From Craurococcus roseus (lineage in GTDB: Bacteria; Pseudomonadota; Alphaproteobacteria; Acetobacterales; Acetobacteraceae): 64,000 nucleotides of DNA. Under the pieces are notes generated by a model. The model saw only the letters and a program-made list of their open reading frames with translations. It made no database searches and was not told the DNA's origin. Position 1 is the first letter of the stretch, and each line of letters begins with the position of its first letter. The position numbers and the translations under genes are program-made. This document shows positions 8,692 to 17,762 of this stretch, piece by piece. The stretch lies in NCBI RefSeq assembly GCF_039523795.1, contig NZ_BAAAFZ010000038.1, positions 1-64,000 on the forward strand, given 5' to 3'.

Positions 8692-10399
8692 ATGGCGCCC
8701 CCGACGGAGGGGCTGGGGCCGCGCCGGGCCGTCGTGGCCTCGCTCGCCGCCGCCGTCGCGCTCGGGCTGCTCGCGCTGGGCTGGGAGGTGCTGGCGGCGG
8801 GCGGCTGGACGGTGTGGGAAGCGCTGATCCTGCTCTGCCTGGCGGCGAACGCGCCCTGGCTCGGCCTTTCCGCGGCGACGGCGCTCGCCGGCCTCGCCAT
8901 CCGCCTGCTCGTTCCCGATCCAGCGGCGTTCGTGCTGCCGGCGTTGCGCCGGGCGGGCGGCGGGCCGCTGCGCGACCGCACGCTGCTCGCCGTTTGCGTG
9001 CGGCTCGAGGACATGGGCGCGGTCCTGCCGCCCTTCGCCCGGCTGCTGCAAGAACTGCGGACGGCGCACAGCGACCGCTTCGCCCTCGGCATCCTGTCCG
9101 ACACCCCGGCGGGCGAGGCGGCCGATGCGGAGGCGGCCGCCGTTGCCGCGCTGGCCGCGCGCTTCCCCGAAGGCGTGGTGCTGTACCGGCGGCGGGCGGA
9201 GAACGCCGGCTTCAAGGCCGGCAACCTGATGGACTTCCTCGACAACCACGCGGCCGGCTTCGACCACGCGCTGGTGCTGGACGCGGACAGCGCCATGTCG
9301 GCCGAGGCGGTCGCGCGGCTGGTGCGGGTGATGCAGGCCGACCCGGGAATGGCGGTCCTGCAATCGGGGATCGCCGGGCGCGGGGCGGAAACCCGCTTCG
9401 CCCGGCTCTACGACTTCGGCCTCCGGCACGGCGCGCGGGCCTGGACCGCGGGCCAAGCCTGGTGGCAGGGGCCGGAGCAGCTCTGGTGGGGCCACAACGC
9501 CCTCCTCCGCATCGCAGCCTTCCGCCGGGACGCGCGGCTGCCGCTGCTGCCGGGCGGCGAGTCCATCCTCAGCCACGATTACGCGGAATCGGCGATGCTG
9601 CACGCCGCGGGCTGGGCGGTGCGGGTGCTGCCGGAGGACGCGGGCTCCTTCGAGCGCCACCCGCCCGACCTGCTGGCGCTGTTCGGCCGTGACCGGCGCT
9701 GGGCCGCGGGCAACCTGCAATACCGCCACCTGCTGCGGCGGCCGGACTTCGGCAGGCTCGGCCGGTTGCAGATGCTGGAAGCCTTCCTCTACTACGCCTT
9801 TGCGCCGCTGCGCTTCGCCGTGCTCCCGCTCGCCGCCCTNNNNNNNNNNNNNNNNNNNGGAAGGCACGCCGCGCGGCGCGCTGCTGTTCCTGCTGCTGCT
9901 CGGCTTCGCCGTGCTGGCCCTGCCGAAGCTGGCCGGCTACGCCGAAGCGCTGCTGCGCCCCGGGCAGGCCCGCCGCGCGGCGCTGCTGCGCGGCATGGCG
10001 GCGGAATTGGCGCTCGGCCTGGCGCTGGAGACCCTCGACGCGCTGGAGCGGACGCTGACCCTGCTGCGGCTGGCGCGCGGGCGGTTCGGCGGCTGGGCGC
10101 CGCAGCCACGGGCGGCGCGGGACGTCACCTGGGCCGCTGCGGCGCGGCGGTTCGGGTGGCACACGGCGGCGGGGCTGGCCATGGCCGGGTGCTTCGGCGC
10201 GGCGGGCGCCTTCGCGCTGCTGGCGGCGCTGCCGGCGCTGGCCGGGCTGCTGCTGGCCGTGCCCCTGGCGGTGCTGACCGCGCGGCCGGTGGCGCGGCAC
10301 CGCCGCGCCCGCCGCCGCGACGCGCCGGTGGTCGGGGACGCGGCTACGGCGCCGCGCCCCTGCCCGGCAGCATCCGGCGGATCACCCCGTCGCGCTTGA
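8692..10399 (+). CDS. opgH: OpgH/MdoH-type glucan glucosyltransferase (interrupted by N gap)
   Basis: Membrane family-2 glucosyltransferase that polymerises the beta-glucan backbone of osmoregulated periplasmic glucans. Seen: two N-terminal membrane helices, then NAGFKAGNLMDF, the metal-binding DADS, WWGHNALLR, GESILSHDYAESAML and RRWAAGNLQYRH, all in the order found in OpgH, then several C-terminal membrane helices. It is shorter than the E. coli enzyme at the N-terminus. The gap at 9840-9858 changes the reading frame (frame 1 before, frame 2 after), so the gap size is off by a base. Start ATG 8692; TTG 8677 is possible. No opgG partner lies beside it. The last 56 bases overlap the convergent cytochrome gene. 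Confidence 0.8.
9840..9858. other. Assembly gap (19 N) inside opgH
   Basis: The hydrophobic C-terminal part of OpgH continues in a different frame after these Ns, so the true gap length differs from 19 by a non-multiple of 3. Confidence 0.9.
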
Positions 10400-10925
10400 C
10401 CAGCGCGTGGTAAAGCGCGCCGGAGACGTGCAGCGCGATCAGGACCACCAGCAGCAGCGCCACCGTCTTGTGCGCGGCGCCGATGGTCTCGGCGAAGGCC
10501 TTGTCCGTCGCGGCGATCTTGGGGAGCGGGATCAGCCCGAGCAGCCGCGGCGTGGCGCCGTAGGCGTTCGCGGCCGTCCAGCCGAGCAGGGGCAGCACGA
10601 TCAGCACCGCGTAGAACGCCCAATGCGTCCCCCGCGCCAGCCCCCGCAACGCCGGCGGCAGGTCGGTCGGCGCCGGCGGCATCGGGTGCGTCAGCCGCCA
10701 AGCCAGGCGCGGCAGCATCACGAGCAGGATCGTCGACCCCACGGCGAGGTGCCAAGCGGCGATGGTCTCCTCGGCCGACTTGGGCAGCACGGCGGGCAGC
10801 ACCAGGGCGATGGCGACCTGCGCCGCCACCAGGGCGGCGACCAGCCAGTGGAACGCCCGGCTCACCGCGTCGTAGGGTTGGTCGAGGCCCGCAGTCTCGG
10901 CGGGGACGCCCAGGTTCGCCGACAT
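10344..10925 (-). CDS. Cytochrome b561 family protein
   Basis: 193-aa four-helix membrane cytochrome b561 of the bacterial CybB type, which passes electrons from quinol within the inner membrane. Histidines that can hold the two hemes appear in helix 1 (RAFHWLV), helix 2 (AWHLAVG) and helix 4 (LIALHVSGALYHAL), with AAHKT just before helix 4. ATG 10925 is chosen over an upstream in-frame ATG because AGAGGAGC lies 9 nt before it and the protein then starts MSANLGV. It ends by overlapping the 3' end of opgH. Confidence 0.88.
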   Translation of the reverse strand: MSANLGVPAETAGLDQPYDAVSRAFHWLVAALVAAQVAIALVLPAVLPKSAEETIAAWHLAVGSTILLVMLPRLAWRLTHPMPPAPTDLPPALRGLARGTHWAFYAVLIVLPLLGWTAANAYGATPRLLGLIPLPKIAATDKAFAETIGAAHKTVALLLVVLIALHVSGALYHALVKRDGVIRRMLPGRGAAP

Positions 10926-11060
10926 GTCCGGTGCTCCTCTATCTGCCTGGGGGGCATAAGGCGCCCGGACCGCCCCGAGTTCGCCCGAAGGCGACCGTGC
11001 CGGGCTTTCCGCGGGAGCCAAGGCGCGCGGTCAGCGGCGCGGAGCCGGTCGCGGGGCGCG

Positions 11061-11104
11061 CCGCGAGGTCAAGGCCCCGGAGCCGCGAGGTCAAGGCCCC
11101 GGAG
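11061..11104. repeat. 22-bp perfect tandem duplication at the eutC stop
   Basis: Two adjacent identical 22-bp units (11061-11082 and 11083-11104), each starting CCGCGAGGTCAAGG. The second unit contains the eutC stop codon (11091-11093), so the first unit is a copy of the end of the gene placed just downstream of it. Confidence 0.9.
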
Positions 11105-11903
11105 GAGGCGGCAGCGCCGCGGCGGCGGGCGCCTCGGCCAGCGCGGCCGGGCCGGCGTCGTCCTTGAGGCCGGTGCCGGTCAGCCGGCGCGACAGCGCTT
11201 CGCGCATCAGCCAAACGAGCTTGGCCGCCGCGGCTTCGGGGCGGAGCCCGCCGGCCGCGTGGATGTTGGAGATGCAGTTGCGCTCGGAGTCGCGCCGCCC
11301 GACGCGCGGCCCGTAGGTCAGGTACACGCCGAGGCTGTCCGGCACGCTCAGCCCCGGCCGCTCGCCGATCAGCACCGCCACCAAGCGCGCGCCGAGCCGC
11401 TCGCCGATCTCGTCGCCGAGCGCCACGCGGCCCTGCGCGGCGACCACCGCCGGCGCCACCGACCACCCGCCGAGGCGCGCCAGGCAGGCGCGGAACACGG
11501 CCGGTGCGTGCCGCTGCACCGCGGTCGCCGACAACCCGTCGGCGAGCACGAACGCCACGTCGAAGCCGCCGGGCGCGAGCAGGTCGCGGCAAGCGGGGTC
11601 AAGGCGGCGGCCCAGGTCCGGGCGGCGCAGGTAAGCGCCGCGATCCGGCGCCGCGCTCCGCACCCGCACCGACGGGTGCGCGGCGAGCGCGGCGTCCAGC
11701 GCCGCCTCGTCGAGCGAGGCGTGCACCGCGTCCCGCGCCAGGGCGTGCGCGAGCTGGAGGTCCAGCACGTCGCGCAGCGCCAGGGCGTCGCCCGCGGCCC
11801 CGAGCCCGATCCGCGCCGGCGTCGCCGCGCGCAGCTTCGCCCACGGGTCGCGCGCGCCCTCCGCGGGGGCGCCGGCCGGGGCGGGCGCCGGGTCAGCCGA
11901 CAT
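11091..11903 (-). CDS. eutC: Ethanolamine ammonia-lyase small subunit
   Basis: 270-aa light chain of the adenosylcobalamin-dependent enzyme that splits ethanolamine into acetaldehyde and ammonia. Family segments include ARIGLGAAGDAL, VFVLADGLSATAVQ, VLIGERPGLSVPDSLGVYLT and SERNCISNIH, the last close to the cobalamin-binding region. ATG 11903 overlaps the eutB stop by 11 nt. The C-terminus is an Ala/Pro tail whose final codons were duplicated (see 11061-11104). No microcompartment shell genes are nearby, so ethanolamine is presumably used as a nitrogen or carbon source in the open cytoplasm. Confidence 0.95.
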   Translation of the reverse strand: MSADPAPAPAGAPAEGARDPWAKLRAATPARIGLGAAGDALALRDVLDLQLAHALARDAVHASLDEAALDAALAAHPSVRVRSAAPDRGAYLRRPDLGRRLDPACRDLLAPGGFDVAFVLADGLSATAVQRHAPAVFRACLARLGGWSVAPAVVAAQGRVALGDEIGERLGARLVAVLIGERPGLSVPDSLGVYLTYGPRVGRRDSERNCISNIHAAGGLRPEAAAAKLVWLMREALSRRLTGTGLKDDAGPAALAEAPAAAALPPPPGP

Positions 11904-13302
11904 CGGCGGCGCCCTCCGCGTAGCGAGCGAGCCGGGCCAGGCGCGGCGCCTCCGGGCTCGGCGGGCGGATGCGCCCCTGCCGGTCGGCGACCTCCATGCG
12001 CACCAGCCAATCCTCGAACTCGGGCGCCGGCCGCAAACCCAGCATCGCGCGCAACGCGAGCACGTCCTGGAAGCCGAGGCTCTGGTAGTTCAGCATGACG
12101 TCGTCGGACCCGGGCACGGCGATGAGGAAGTTCACCCCCGCCACGGCGAGCAGCACCATCAGCCCGTCCATGTCGTCGCCGTCGGCCTCGGCGTGGTTGG
12201 TGTAGCAGACGTCGCAGCCCATCGGCAGCCCGAGCAGCTTGCCGCAGAAGTGGTCCTCCAGGCCGGCGCGGACGATCTGCTTGCCGTCGAACAGGTACTC
12301 GGGGCCGATGAAGCCGACCACGGTGTTGACGAGCAGCGGCCGGAAGGCGCGCGCCACGGCGTAGGCCCGCGCCTCCACCGTCTGTTGGTCCACGCCGCCG
12401 TGCGCCCCTGCCGAGAGCGCGGCGCCCTGACCGGTCTCGAAGTACATCGCCTCCCCGCCCGGCCCGGCGCGGCCCAGCGCGAGCGCCGCGTCGCGCGCCT
12501 CGCGCAGGACGGACAGGTTGACGCCGAAGCCGGCGTTGGCGCCCTCCGTGCCGGCGACCGACTGGAACACCAAATCCACCGGCGCGCCGCGGTTCATGGC
12601 CTCGATGGCGTTGGTGACGTGGGTCAGCACGCAGGTCTGGGTGGGTATGGCGTACCGGTCCCGGAGCGCGTCCAGCATCTCGAGCAGCGCGATGCAGTTC
12701 GGCACGCTGTCGGTCGCGGGGTTGACGCCGATCACCGCGTCGCCCGAGCCGCAGAGCAGCCCGTCCAGGGTGGAAGCGGCGATGCCGCGCGGGTCGTCGG
12801 TCGGGTGGTTGGGCTGGAGCCGCGTCGCCAGCCGCCCCGGCAGGCCGAGGGTGGAGCGGAAGGCGGTGACGACGCCCCGCTTGCGCGCCACGGCGATCAG
12901 GTCCTGGTTCCGCATCAGCTTGGACGCCGCGGCCACCATCTCCGGCGTCAGCCCCGGCGACAGCGCGGCGAGCGCGGCGCCGTCGGCCTCGTGCGACAGC
13001 AGCCAGTCGCGGAACCGGCCCACCGTCATGTGCGAGACGGGCGCGAACGCCGCCGCGTCGTGGGTGTCGAGGATCAGCCGCGTCACCTCGTCCGACTCGT
13101 AGGGGACCACGGGCTCCGACAGGAAGGCGCGCAGCGGCAGGTCGGCCAGCGCGAACCGCGCCGCCACGCGCTCGGCGTCGCTCCCTGCGGCGACGCCGGC
13201 CAGCTCGTCGCCCGAGCGCCGGGGCGAGGCGGCCGCCAGCAGGCGCGCCAGCCCGTCGAAGCGGAAGCGCTCGCCGCCGGCTACGGCCGTCCAGGACCCC
13301 AT
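11893..13302 (-). CDS. eutB: Ethanolamine ammonia-lyase large subunit
   Basis: 469 aa, the TIM-barrel catalytic subunit of ethanolamine ammonia-lyase (E. coli EutB is 453 aa). Landmarks: SKLMRNQDL, LQPNHPTDDPRGI, CGSGDAVIGVNPATDS, VFQSVAGTEGANAGFGVNL, MYFETGQGAALS, GCDVCYTNHAEADGDDMD and GVNFLIAVPGSDD. ATG 13302 has GGGAGGGGGC immediately upstream; the longer open frame beyond it is Arg-rich and runs into an N gap. First gene of the eutBC pair, coupled to eutC by an 11-nt overlap. No reactivase gene (eutA) lies next to it. Confidence 0.96.
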   Translation of the reverse strand: MGSWTAVAGGERFRFDGLARLLAAASPRRSGDELAGVAAGSDAERVAARFALADLPLRAFLSEPVVPYESDEVTRLILDTHDAAAFAPVSHMTVGRFRDWLLSHEADGAALAALSPGLTPEMVAAASKLMRNQDLIAVARKRGVVTAFRSTLGLPGRLATRLQPNHPTDDPRGIAASTLDGLLCGSGDAVIGVNPATDSVPNCIALLEMLDALRDRYAIPTQTCVLTHVTNAIEAMNRGAPVDLVFQSVAGTEGANAGFGVNLSVLREARDAALALGRAGPGGEAMYFETGQGAALSAGAHGGVDQQTVEARAYAVARAFRPLLVNTVVGFIGPEYLFDGKQIVRAGLEDHFCGKLLGLPMGCDVCYTNHAEADGDDMDGLMVLLAVAGVNFLIAVPGSDDVMLNYQSLGFQDVLALRAMLGLRPAPEFEDWLVRMEVADRQGRIRPPSPEAPRLARLARYAEGAADVG

Positions 13303-13770
13303 GCCCCCTCCCGCGCCCCAGGCCACCGCGGCGCGCGGCGCGCCGCCTGTCGAGCCGCTCGGCTCCGGCCCCGGACCGGCCGCGGCGCTTCGGCGCGGCG
13401 CTGNNNNNNNNNNNNNNNNNNNNNNNNNNNNNNNNNNNNNNNNNNNNNNNNNNNNNNNNNNNNNNNNNNNNNNNNGGCGCCGCCGGCGAGCGCCGCCGTG
13501 CGCGACGCCCGGGGAACGGTCGCGCCCCCGCCCGCGGCCAGATCGCCGGCCGTCCCCAGTGTCGGCTCGCAGGGGGCGCCGGGCAAGTCCGCCTTCTCCC
13601 AAGGCCGGGCGACGGCGCGGCGGGCCCGAAGCCCTCCGGCCCGCCCGGCGCGAGCGGTGGCGCAGGCGGGCGCTGCGGAGGCGGAGTCATCGTCCGGCGT
13701 CATCCGCGCCCGCGGCCATCGCCGCGCCGCGGCGCCCCGGTCACCGGCGGCCCGGCCCCGCACGGAGGTT
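13303..13770. other. eutB upstream region, contains 72-N gap
   Basis: No recognisable gene. Ns fill 13404-13475. Open frames on both strands are Arg/Ala/Pro-rich and lack family features. The region should contain the eutBC promoter. Confidence 0.45.
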
Positions 13771-13794
13771 GTACTAGGAAATATTTCCTGGTAC
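13771..13794. promoter_or_regulatory. AT-rich 24-bp palindrome, candidate operator
   Basis: Inverted repeat with a perfect 14-bp core, AGGAAATATTTCCT, flanked by GTAC on both outer ends; 11 of 12 pairs match and the exception is T opposite G. It stands out in DNA of far higher GC. It ends 34 bp before the ATG at 13829, and a TATAGG element follows at 13796-13801, so it overlaps the likely promoter of that gene. It is not repeated after the gene, so it is not a terminal repeat of an insertion sequence. The dimeric binder is unknown; the downstream HTH protein is one candidate. Confidence 0.6.
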
Positions 13795-13828
13795 CTATAG
13801 GCGTTCCCGTTCGGACCCCAGCACCGCC

Positions 13829-14835
13829 ATGACCGACGCCCCCACCGACACGAACGGCACCGAAGCCCGCGCCGCCCTCACGGCCCGCGCCCCGGAGAGC
13901 GCGGCCGGGCGCGAGCGCCTCCGCCATCGCAACCGCCGCCTCGGCGACCTGGGCGCTGGTCGGCAGCATNNNNNNNNNNNNNNNNNNNNNNNNNNNNNNN
14001 NNNNNNNNNNNNNNNNNNNNNNNNNNNNNNNNNNNNNNNNNNNNNNNNCGAACACGAGCGCATCCGCCAGCGCCGCACCGAGGAGCGCCGCCACCGCGAC
14101 GCCGACCCCGCCGAACAAGCCGCCCGCGATGCCCTCCTCGCCCGCACCCGCGCCCAGGCCGCCGAAGCCCGCGAACGCCTCCGCCGCCGCCTCGCCGGCG
14201 GCAAGGTCCGCTACTCCCCCCACCGCCCCTGGGAACCGCTGTCCGACGACGAATGGGCCGCGCTCGCCCCCTTCGTCCTGCGCGCCGCCGCCGGCCCCGG
14301 CCGCCCGGTGCGCGACCCGCGCGGCCGGCTCGACGCGATCTTCTGGATGGCCGCGCACCTTCCCGGCCCCGGCTGGTCGCTCGCCCCCTGGCGGACGCTC
14401 CCGACCCGGTTCGGGAAGGCGGACACCGTCGCCCGCCAGTTCCGCCGCTGGGCGCAGGCTGGCCTCTGGACCAAGCTGCTCGAAGCCCTCGCCGACCCCG
14501 ACCGCCCCGGCGGCGCCGTGCTCCGCCGCCTGGAGAGCTGGATCTGCCGCTCCTACCGGCGCGCGTGGCGCCTGCTCGGCGTCCGAGGCGTCGCGCTCGC
14601 CCGCCGCCTCGGCTTCCTGTCGGCGCTGCGCGGCCCGCCCTGGTACCTGCCCGACCCCGATTTGTCCGAAAGCATCAAAAGCAAACTCCGCCGCCTCCGC
14701 GATTGCCTCCGCGAGAAGGGCGAGGCGGCGATGCGCGCCATGCTGCCCTGCCCGGACTTCTTCCGCGCGGCCGGCAAGCTGCTCTGGACCGCCAGCGGCG
14801 GCCGCCGGATCAACCGCCACCTGGCCCCGCCGTGA
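13829..14835 (+). CDS. IS5-type N-terminal helix-turn-helix protein without DDE domain
   Basis: Starts MTDAPTDTNG, is cut by a 79-N gap (13970-14048) across which the frame changes, then runs to TGA 14835. After the gap comes a charged, Arg/Glu/Ala-rich coiled-coil-like stretch (RIRQRRTEERRHRDAD). It is followed by a domain like the N-terminal module of IS5/IS1182-group transposases (DUF4096 type): PLSDDEWAALAPFV, GRLDAIFW, PWRTLPTRFGKADTVARQF and RRWAQAGLWTKLLEAL. Instead of a DDE nuclease, about 105 residues follow with WICRSYRRAWRLLG, LPDPDLSES and GGRRINRH. It cannot be a normal transposase. It could be a domesticated DNA-binding protein or an accessory half of an element; no terminal repeats were seen. 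Confidence 0.6.
13970..14048. other. Assembly gap (79 N) inside the HTH protein gene
   Basis: The N-terminal part reads in frame 2 and the C-terminal part in frame 1, so the N count is probably not the true length. Confidence 0.85.
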
Positions 14836-14930
14836 CGACGACGGCCGGCCCCGCCGCCCAGGCACCGGCCCGCGACCGCCCCGGGCGGGGACGCGCGCGG
14901 CGTGGACCGCCGGCGCGGCCGTCGCCGGAT

Positions 14931-15785
14931 TCAAGGTCCGGGGTCGAGGCCCGCGCGCAGGCGCCTGCCTTCCTCGCTGCCCGGATCGACCAGCCCTTCG
15001 CGGAGGAAGAGGTCGATCAGCACGAGGTTGACGTTGAACTTCACGTCCGACGTGTCGCGCACCGCTTCGAGGACGCGCCCGGCCGGCCACAATTCGTAGC
15101 GCTCCACCTCGTCGTCGCCCGGAACCGGCGTGAAGTCCTCCGGCAACTCCAGGTCGAAGCAGTGCAAGACGTCGCGGCGGATGCCGGGGCCGTCCGACAT
15201 GCGGTAGGACACCCGCGAGACCTGCCGCGCCCGCGCGGCGAGTTCGGGCGGCATGCTCGCCTCCTCGGCGGCCTCCTTGAGCAAGGTCTGCATGGGCGTC
15301 AGCCCCGCCGGGACGCCGCCGGCCACCAGGTTGTCGAGCTTGCCCGGCGCCACGCTCTTGTCCTTGGCCCGCCAGCCCACCCAGAGGTGCAGGCCGTCCG
15401 GGCGGCGGACGCGCCCGTTCACGTGGACGCCCTGCGAGATGACGCCGAGCGGCGACAAGGCGCCGCGGTCCAGCCGGGCCACTGCCTCGGAGTCCGGCGC
15501 GGCCCGCACGTCGAACGCCTCGTCGCGCCGCGAAACGACACCGGCCGCCGCGAGGTGCGCAACGACGTCTCCCAGCGCGCGGGAGCGCGCCTCGACGCCT
15601 TCGCCCGCAACGAGTTCCAGCCCGTCCCCGCCCTGCGCGTCGAAGGCGCCGCGGACGGATCGGAGCCTCCGCGCCATGTCCTCCGTCAGCCAACCCACCC
15701 GCGCGGAGCCGATGCGCCACGGCACGAGGCCGGCCAGGGAGGCCATGTCGTTGCAGGTTTCGATGTGGCGCCGCAAAGGAGGCAT
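14931..15785 (-). CDS. Nudix hydrolase with DUF4743 N-terminal domain
   Basis: 284-aa protein of the group related to the Nudix half of fungal thiamine-pyrophosphokinase-like proteins. Residues 1-~110 form the DUF4743-type domain. The Nudix region follows HLWVGWRAKDKSVAPGKLDN and carries a degenerate box GGVPAGLTPMQTLLKEAAEE, which keeps the metal-binding Glu pair (EE) but has K for R and S for the late G. Known members act on damaged thiamine diphosphate derivatives; the substrate here is inferred. ATG 15785 was chosen because MPPLRRHIETCNDM begins the domain. It diverges from the ABC transporter gene. Confidence 0.82.
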   Translation of the reverse strand: MPPLRRHIETCNDMASLAGLVPWRIGSARVGWLTEDMARRLRSVRGAFDAQGGDGLELVAGEGVEARSRALGDVVAHLAAAGVVSRRDEAFDVRAAPDSEAVARLDRGALSPLGVISQGVHVNGRVRRPDGLHLWVGWRAKDKSVAPGKLDNLVAGGVPAGLTPMQTLLKEAAEEASMPPELAARARQVSRVSYRMSDGPGIRRDVLHCFDLELPEDFTPVPGDDEVERYELWPAGRVLEAVRDTSDVKFNVNLVLIDLFLREGLVDPGSEEGRRLRAGLDPGP

Positions 15786-15882
15786 GAGGACCCTATTTCC
15801 GGCGCGCACCCGCCGCGCGGCGGCGCCCGGTTTGCCCAACGCCGGTTCGGGGCCATCTTTGCGGCGACCCCGGAGAATTCCT

Positions 15883-17757
15883 TTGAGCGACTCCAAGGCG
15901 GCCGAGCGCGGCCACCTCCAAACCCTCTTGACCCTCGCGCCTTGGCTCTGGCCCCCCGGCGAGCCGGCCCTGCGCGCCAGGGTGGTGATAGCCCTGCTGC
16001 TCATGGTGGCCGCGAAGGGCGCCAACGTGCTGGTCCCCATCGCCTACGCCCGCGCCGTGGACGCGCTGACGCCGAAGGAGGGCGCGGCCGCCATCGCCGC
16101 CGTGCCGATCGCCCTGGTGCTCGGCTACGGGCTGCTGCGCATCTCCTCCAGCGCCTTCTCGGAACTGCGCGACGCGGTGTTCGTGAAGGTGCAGGCGCGG
16201 GCGGCGCGGCGAATCGCGTTGCGCGTGTTCCAGCACCTCCACGCGCTGTCGCTCCGCTTCCACCTGGACCGGCAGACCGGCGGGCTGTCGCGCGTGCTGG
16301 AGCGGGGCACGCGGGGCATCACCTTCACCCTCGACTTCATGCTGTTCACGATCGTGCCGACGATCATCGAGATCCTGCTGGTGGCGGCGATCCTGTGGGG
16401 GATGTTCGACGTCACCTTCGCCCTGGCGACGCTCGGCACCATCGGCGTCTACATCGTCTTCACCCTGCTCTTCACCGATTGGCGGCTGCGGTTCCGGCGG
16501 GAGATGAACGCCACCGACCAGGACGCCAACACCAAGGCGATCGACAGCCTGCTGAACTACGAGACGGTGAAGTACTTCAACAACGAGGCGCACGAGGAGC
16601 GCCGGTACGACGGCTCGCTCGCGCGCTACGAGAAGGCTTACAGCCGCTCGGAAACGACGCTGAACCTCCTGAACGCCGGCCAAGCCTTCATCATCGCGGT
16701 CGGGCTGACCCTGGTGATGGTGCTGGCGGCGCGGGGCGTGGCCTCCGGGCGGATGACGGTGGGCGACTTCGTGCTGGTGAACACCTACCTCATCCAGCTC
16801 TACATGCCCCTCAACATCCTCGGCTTCGCCTACCGCGAGATCAAGCAGGGCCTCACGGACATGGAGGAGATGTTCCGCCTCATGCGCCAGCCGCGCGAGG
16901 TGGAGGACGCGCCGGGCGCGCCGGCCCTGCGCCCCGGGCCGGGCGAACTGGTGTTCGAGGACGTGCGCTTCGGCTACCGGCCCGACCGCGAGATCCTCAA
17001 GGGCGTGTCCTTCCGCGTCCCGCCCGGGCGGACGCTGGCCATCGTCGGGCCGACGGGGGCGGGCAAGTCCACCATCTCCAGGCTGCTGTTCCGCTTCTAC
17101 GACGTGACCGACGGCGCCGTCCTGGTGGACGGCCAGGATGTCCGCGACGTGACCCAATCGTCCCTGCGCTCGGCCATCGGCGTGGTGCCGCAGGACACCG
17201 TGCTGTTCAACGACACCATCCGCTACAACATCGCCTACGGCCGGCCGGGCGCCACGGACGAGGAGGTGGTGGCCGCGGCCAAGCTCGCGCAGGTCCACGA
17301 CTTCGTGGAGCGCCTGCCCGACGGCTACCGCACCATGGTCGGCGAGCGCGGCCTGAAGCTCTCGGGCGGCGAGAAGCAACGCGTCGCCATCGCCCGCACC
17401 ATCCTCAAGGACCCCCGCATCCTGGTGCTGGACGAGGCCACCAGCGCGCTCGACACCCGGACGGAACAGGAGATCCAGGCGGCGCTGAACCGCGTTTCCG
17501 CCAACCGCACGACCCTGGTCATCGCGCACCGGCTCTCGACGGTGGTGGACGCCGACGAGATCATCGTCCTGCAGGACGGGACGGTGGTGGAGCGGGGGAA
17601 CCACGGCGCCCTCATCGGCCAGGGAGGATTGTACGCCGGCATGTGGCAGCGGCAGGCGCAGGCGGTGGCGGCGGCGGAAGCGGCCGCCGCGGCGCAGGCG
17701 GCGGCCGACCTCGACAAGCCGCGGAGCGCGCGCGACATGGCCCGTGTTGCGCCTTGA
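15883..17757 (+). CDS. Atm1-type ABC exporter (HMT/ATM1 family)
   Basis: 624-aa half-transporter, an inner-membrane homodimer with fused permease and ATPase. Six membrane helices fill residues ~25-330 and include the family segments LNYETVKYFNNEAHE and FVLVNTYLIQLYMPLNILGF. The ATPase has Walker A GPTGAGKS, signature LSGGEKQR, Walker B ILVLDEATSALD and switch His in IAHRLST. Relatives export glutathione-linked metal or sulfur compounds. TTG 15883 has GGAG 7 nt upstream; the in-frame ATG 15784 would overlap the divergent Nudix start and add a basic tail. The C-terminus is Ala-rich. Confidence 0.93.
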   Translation: MSDSKAAERGHLQTLLTLAPWLWPPGEPALRARVVIALLLMVAAKGANVLVPIAYARAVDALTPKEGAAAIAAVPIALVLGYGLLRISSSAFSELRDAVFVKVQARAARRIALRVFQHLHALSLRFHLDRQTGGLSRVLERGTRGITFTLDFMLFTIVPTIIEILLVAAILWGMFDVTFALATLGTIGVYIVFTLLFTDWRLRFRREMNATDQDANTKAIDSLLNYETVKYFNNEAHEERRYDGSLARYEKAYSRSETTLNLLNAGQAFIIAVGLTLVMVLAARGVASGRMTVGDFVLVNTYLIQLYMPLNILGFAYREIKQGLTDMEEMFRLMRQPREVEDAPGAPALRPGPGELVFEDVRFGYRPDREILKGVSFRVPPGRTLAIVGPTGAGKSTISRLLFRFYDVTDGAVLVDGQDVRDVTQSSLRSAIGVVPQDTVLFNDTIRYNIAYGRPGATDEEVVAAAKLAQVHDFVERLPDGYRTMVGERGLKLSGGEKQRVAIARTILKDPRILVLDEATSALDTRTEQEIQAALNRVSANRTTLVIAHRLSTVVDADEIIVLQDGTVVERGNHGALIGQGGLYAGMWQRQAQAVAAAEAAAAAQAAADLDKPRSARDMARVAP

Positions 17758-17762
17758 GGTTG

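Noticed and set aside
6895..9867. 990-aa reverse open frame
   Set aside because: The C-terminal 439 residues are the PurD-like protein starting at ATG 8214 with a strong SD; the upstream part is antisense to opgH.
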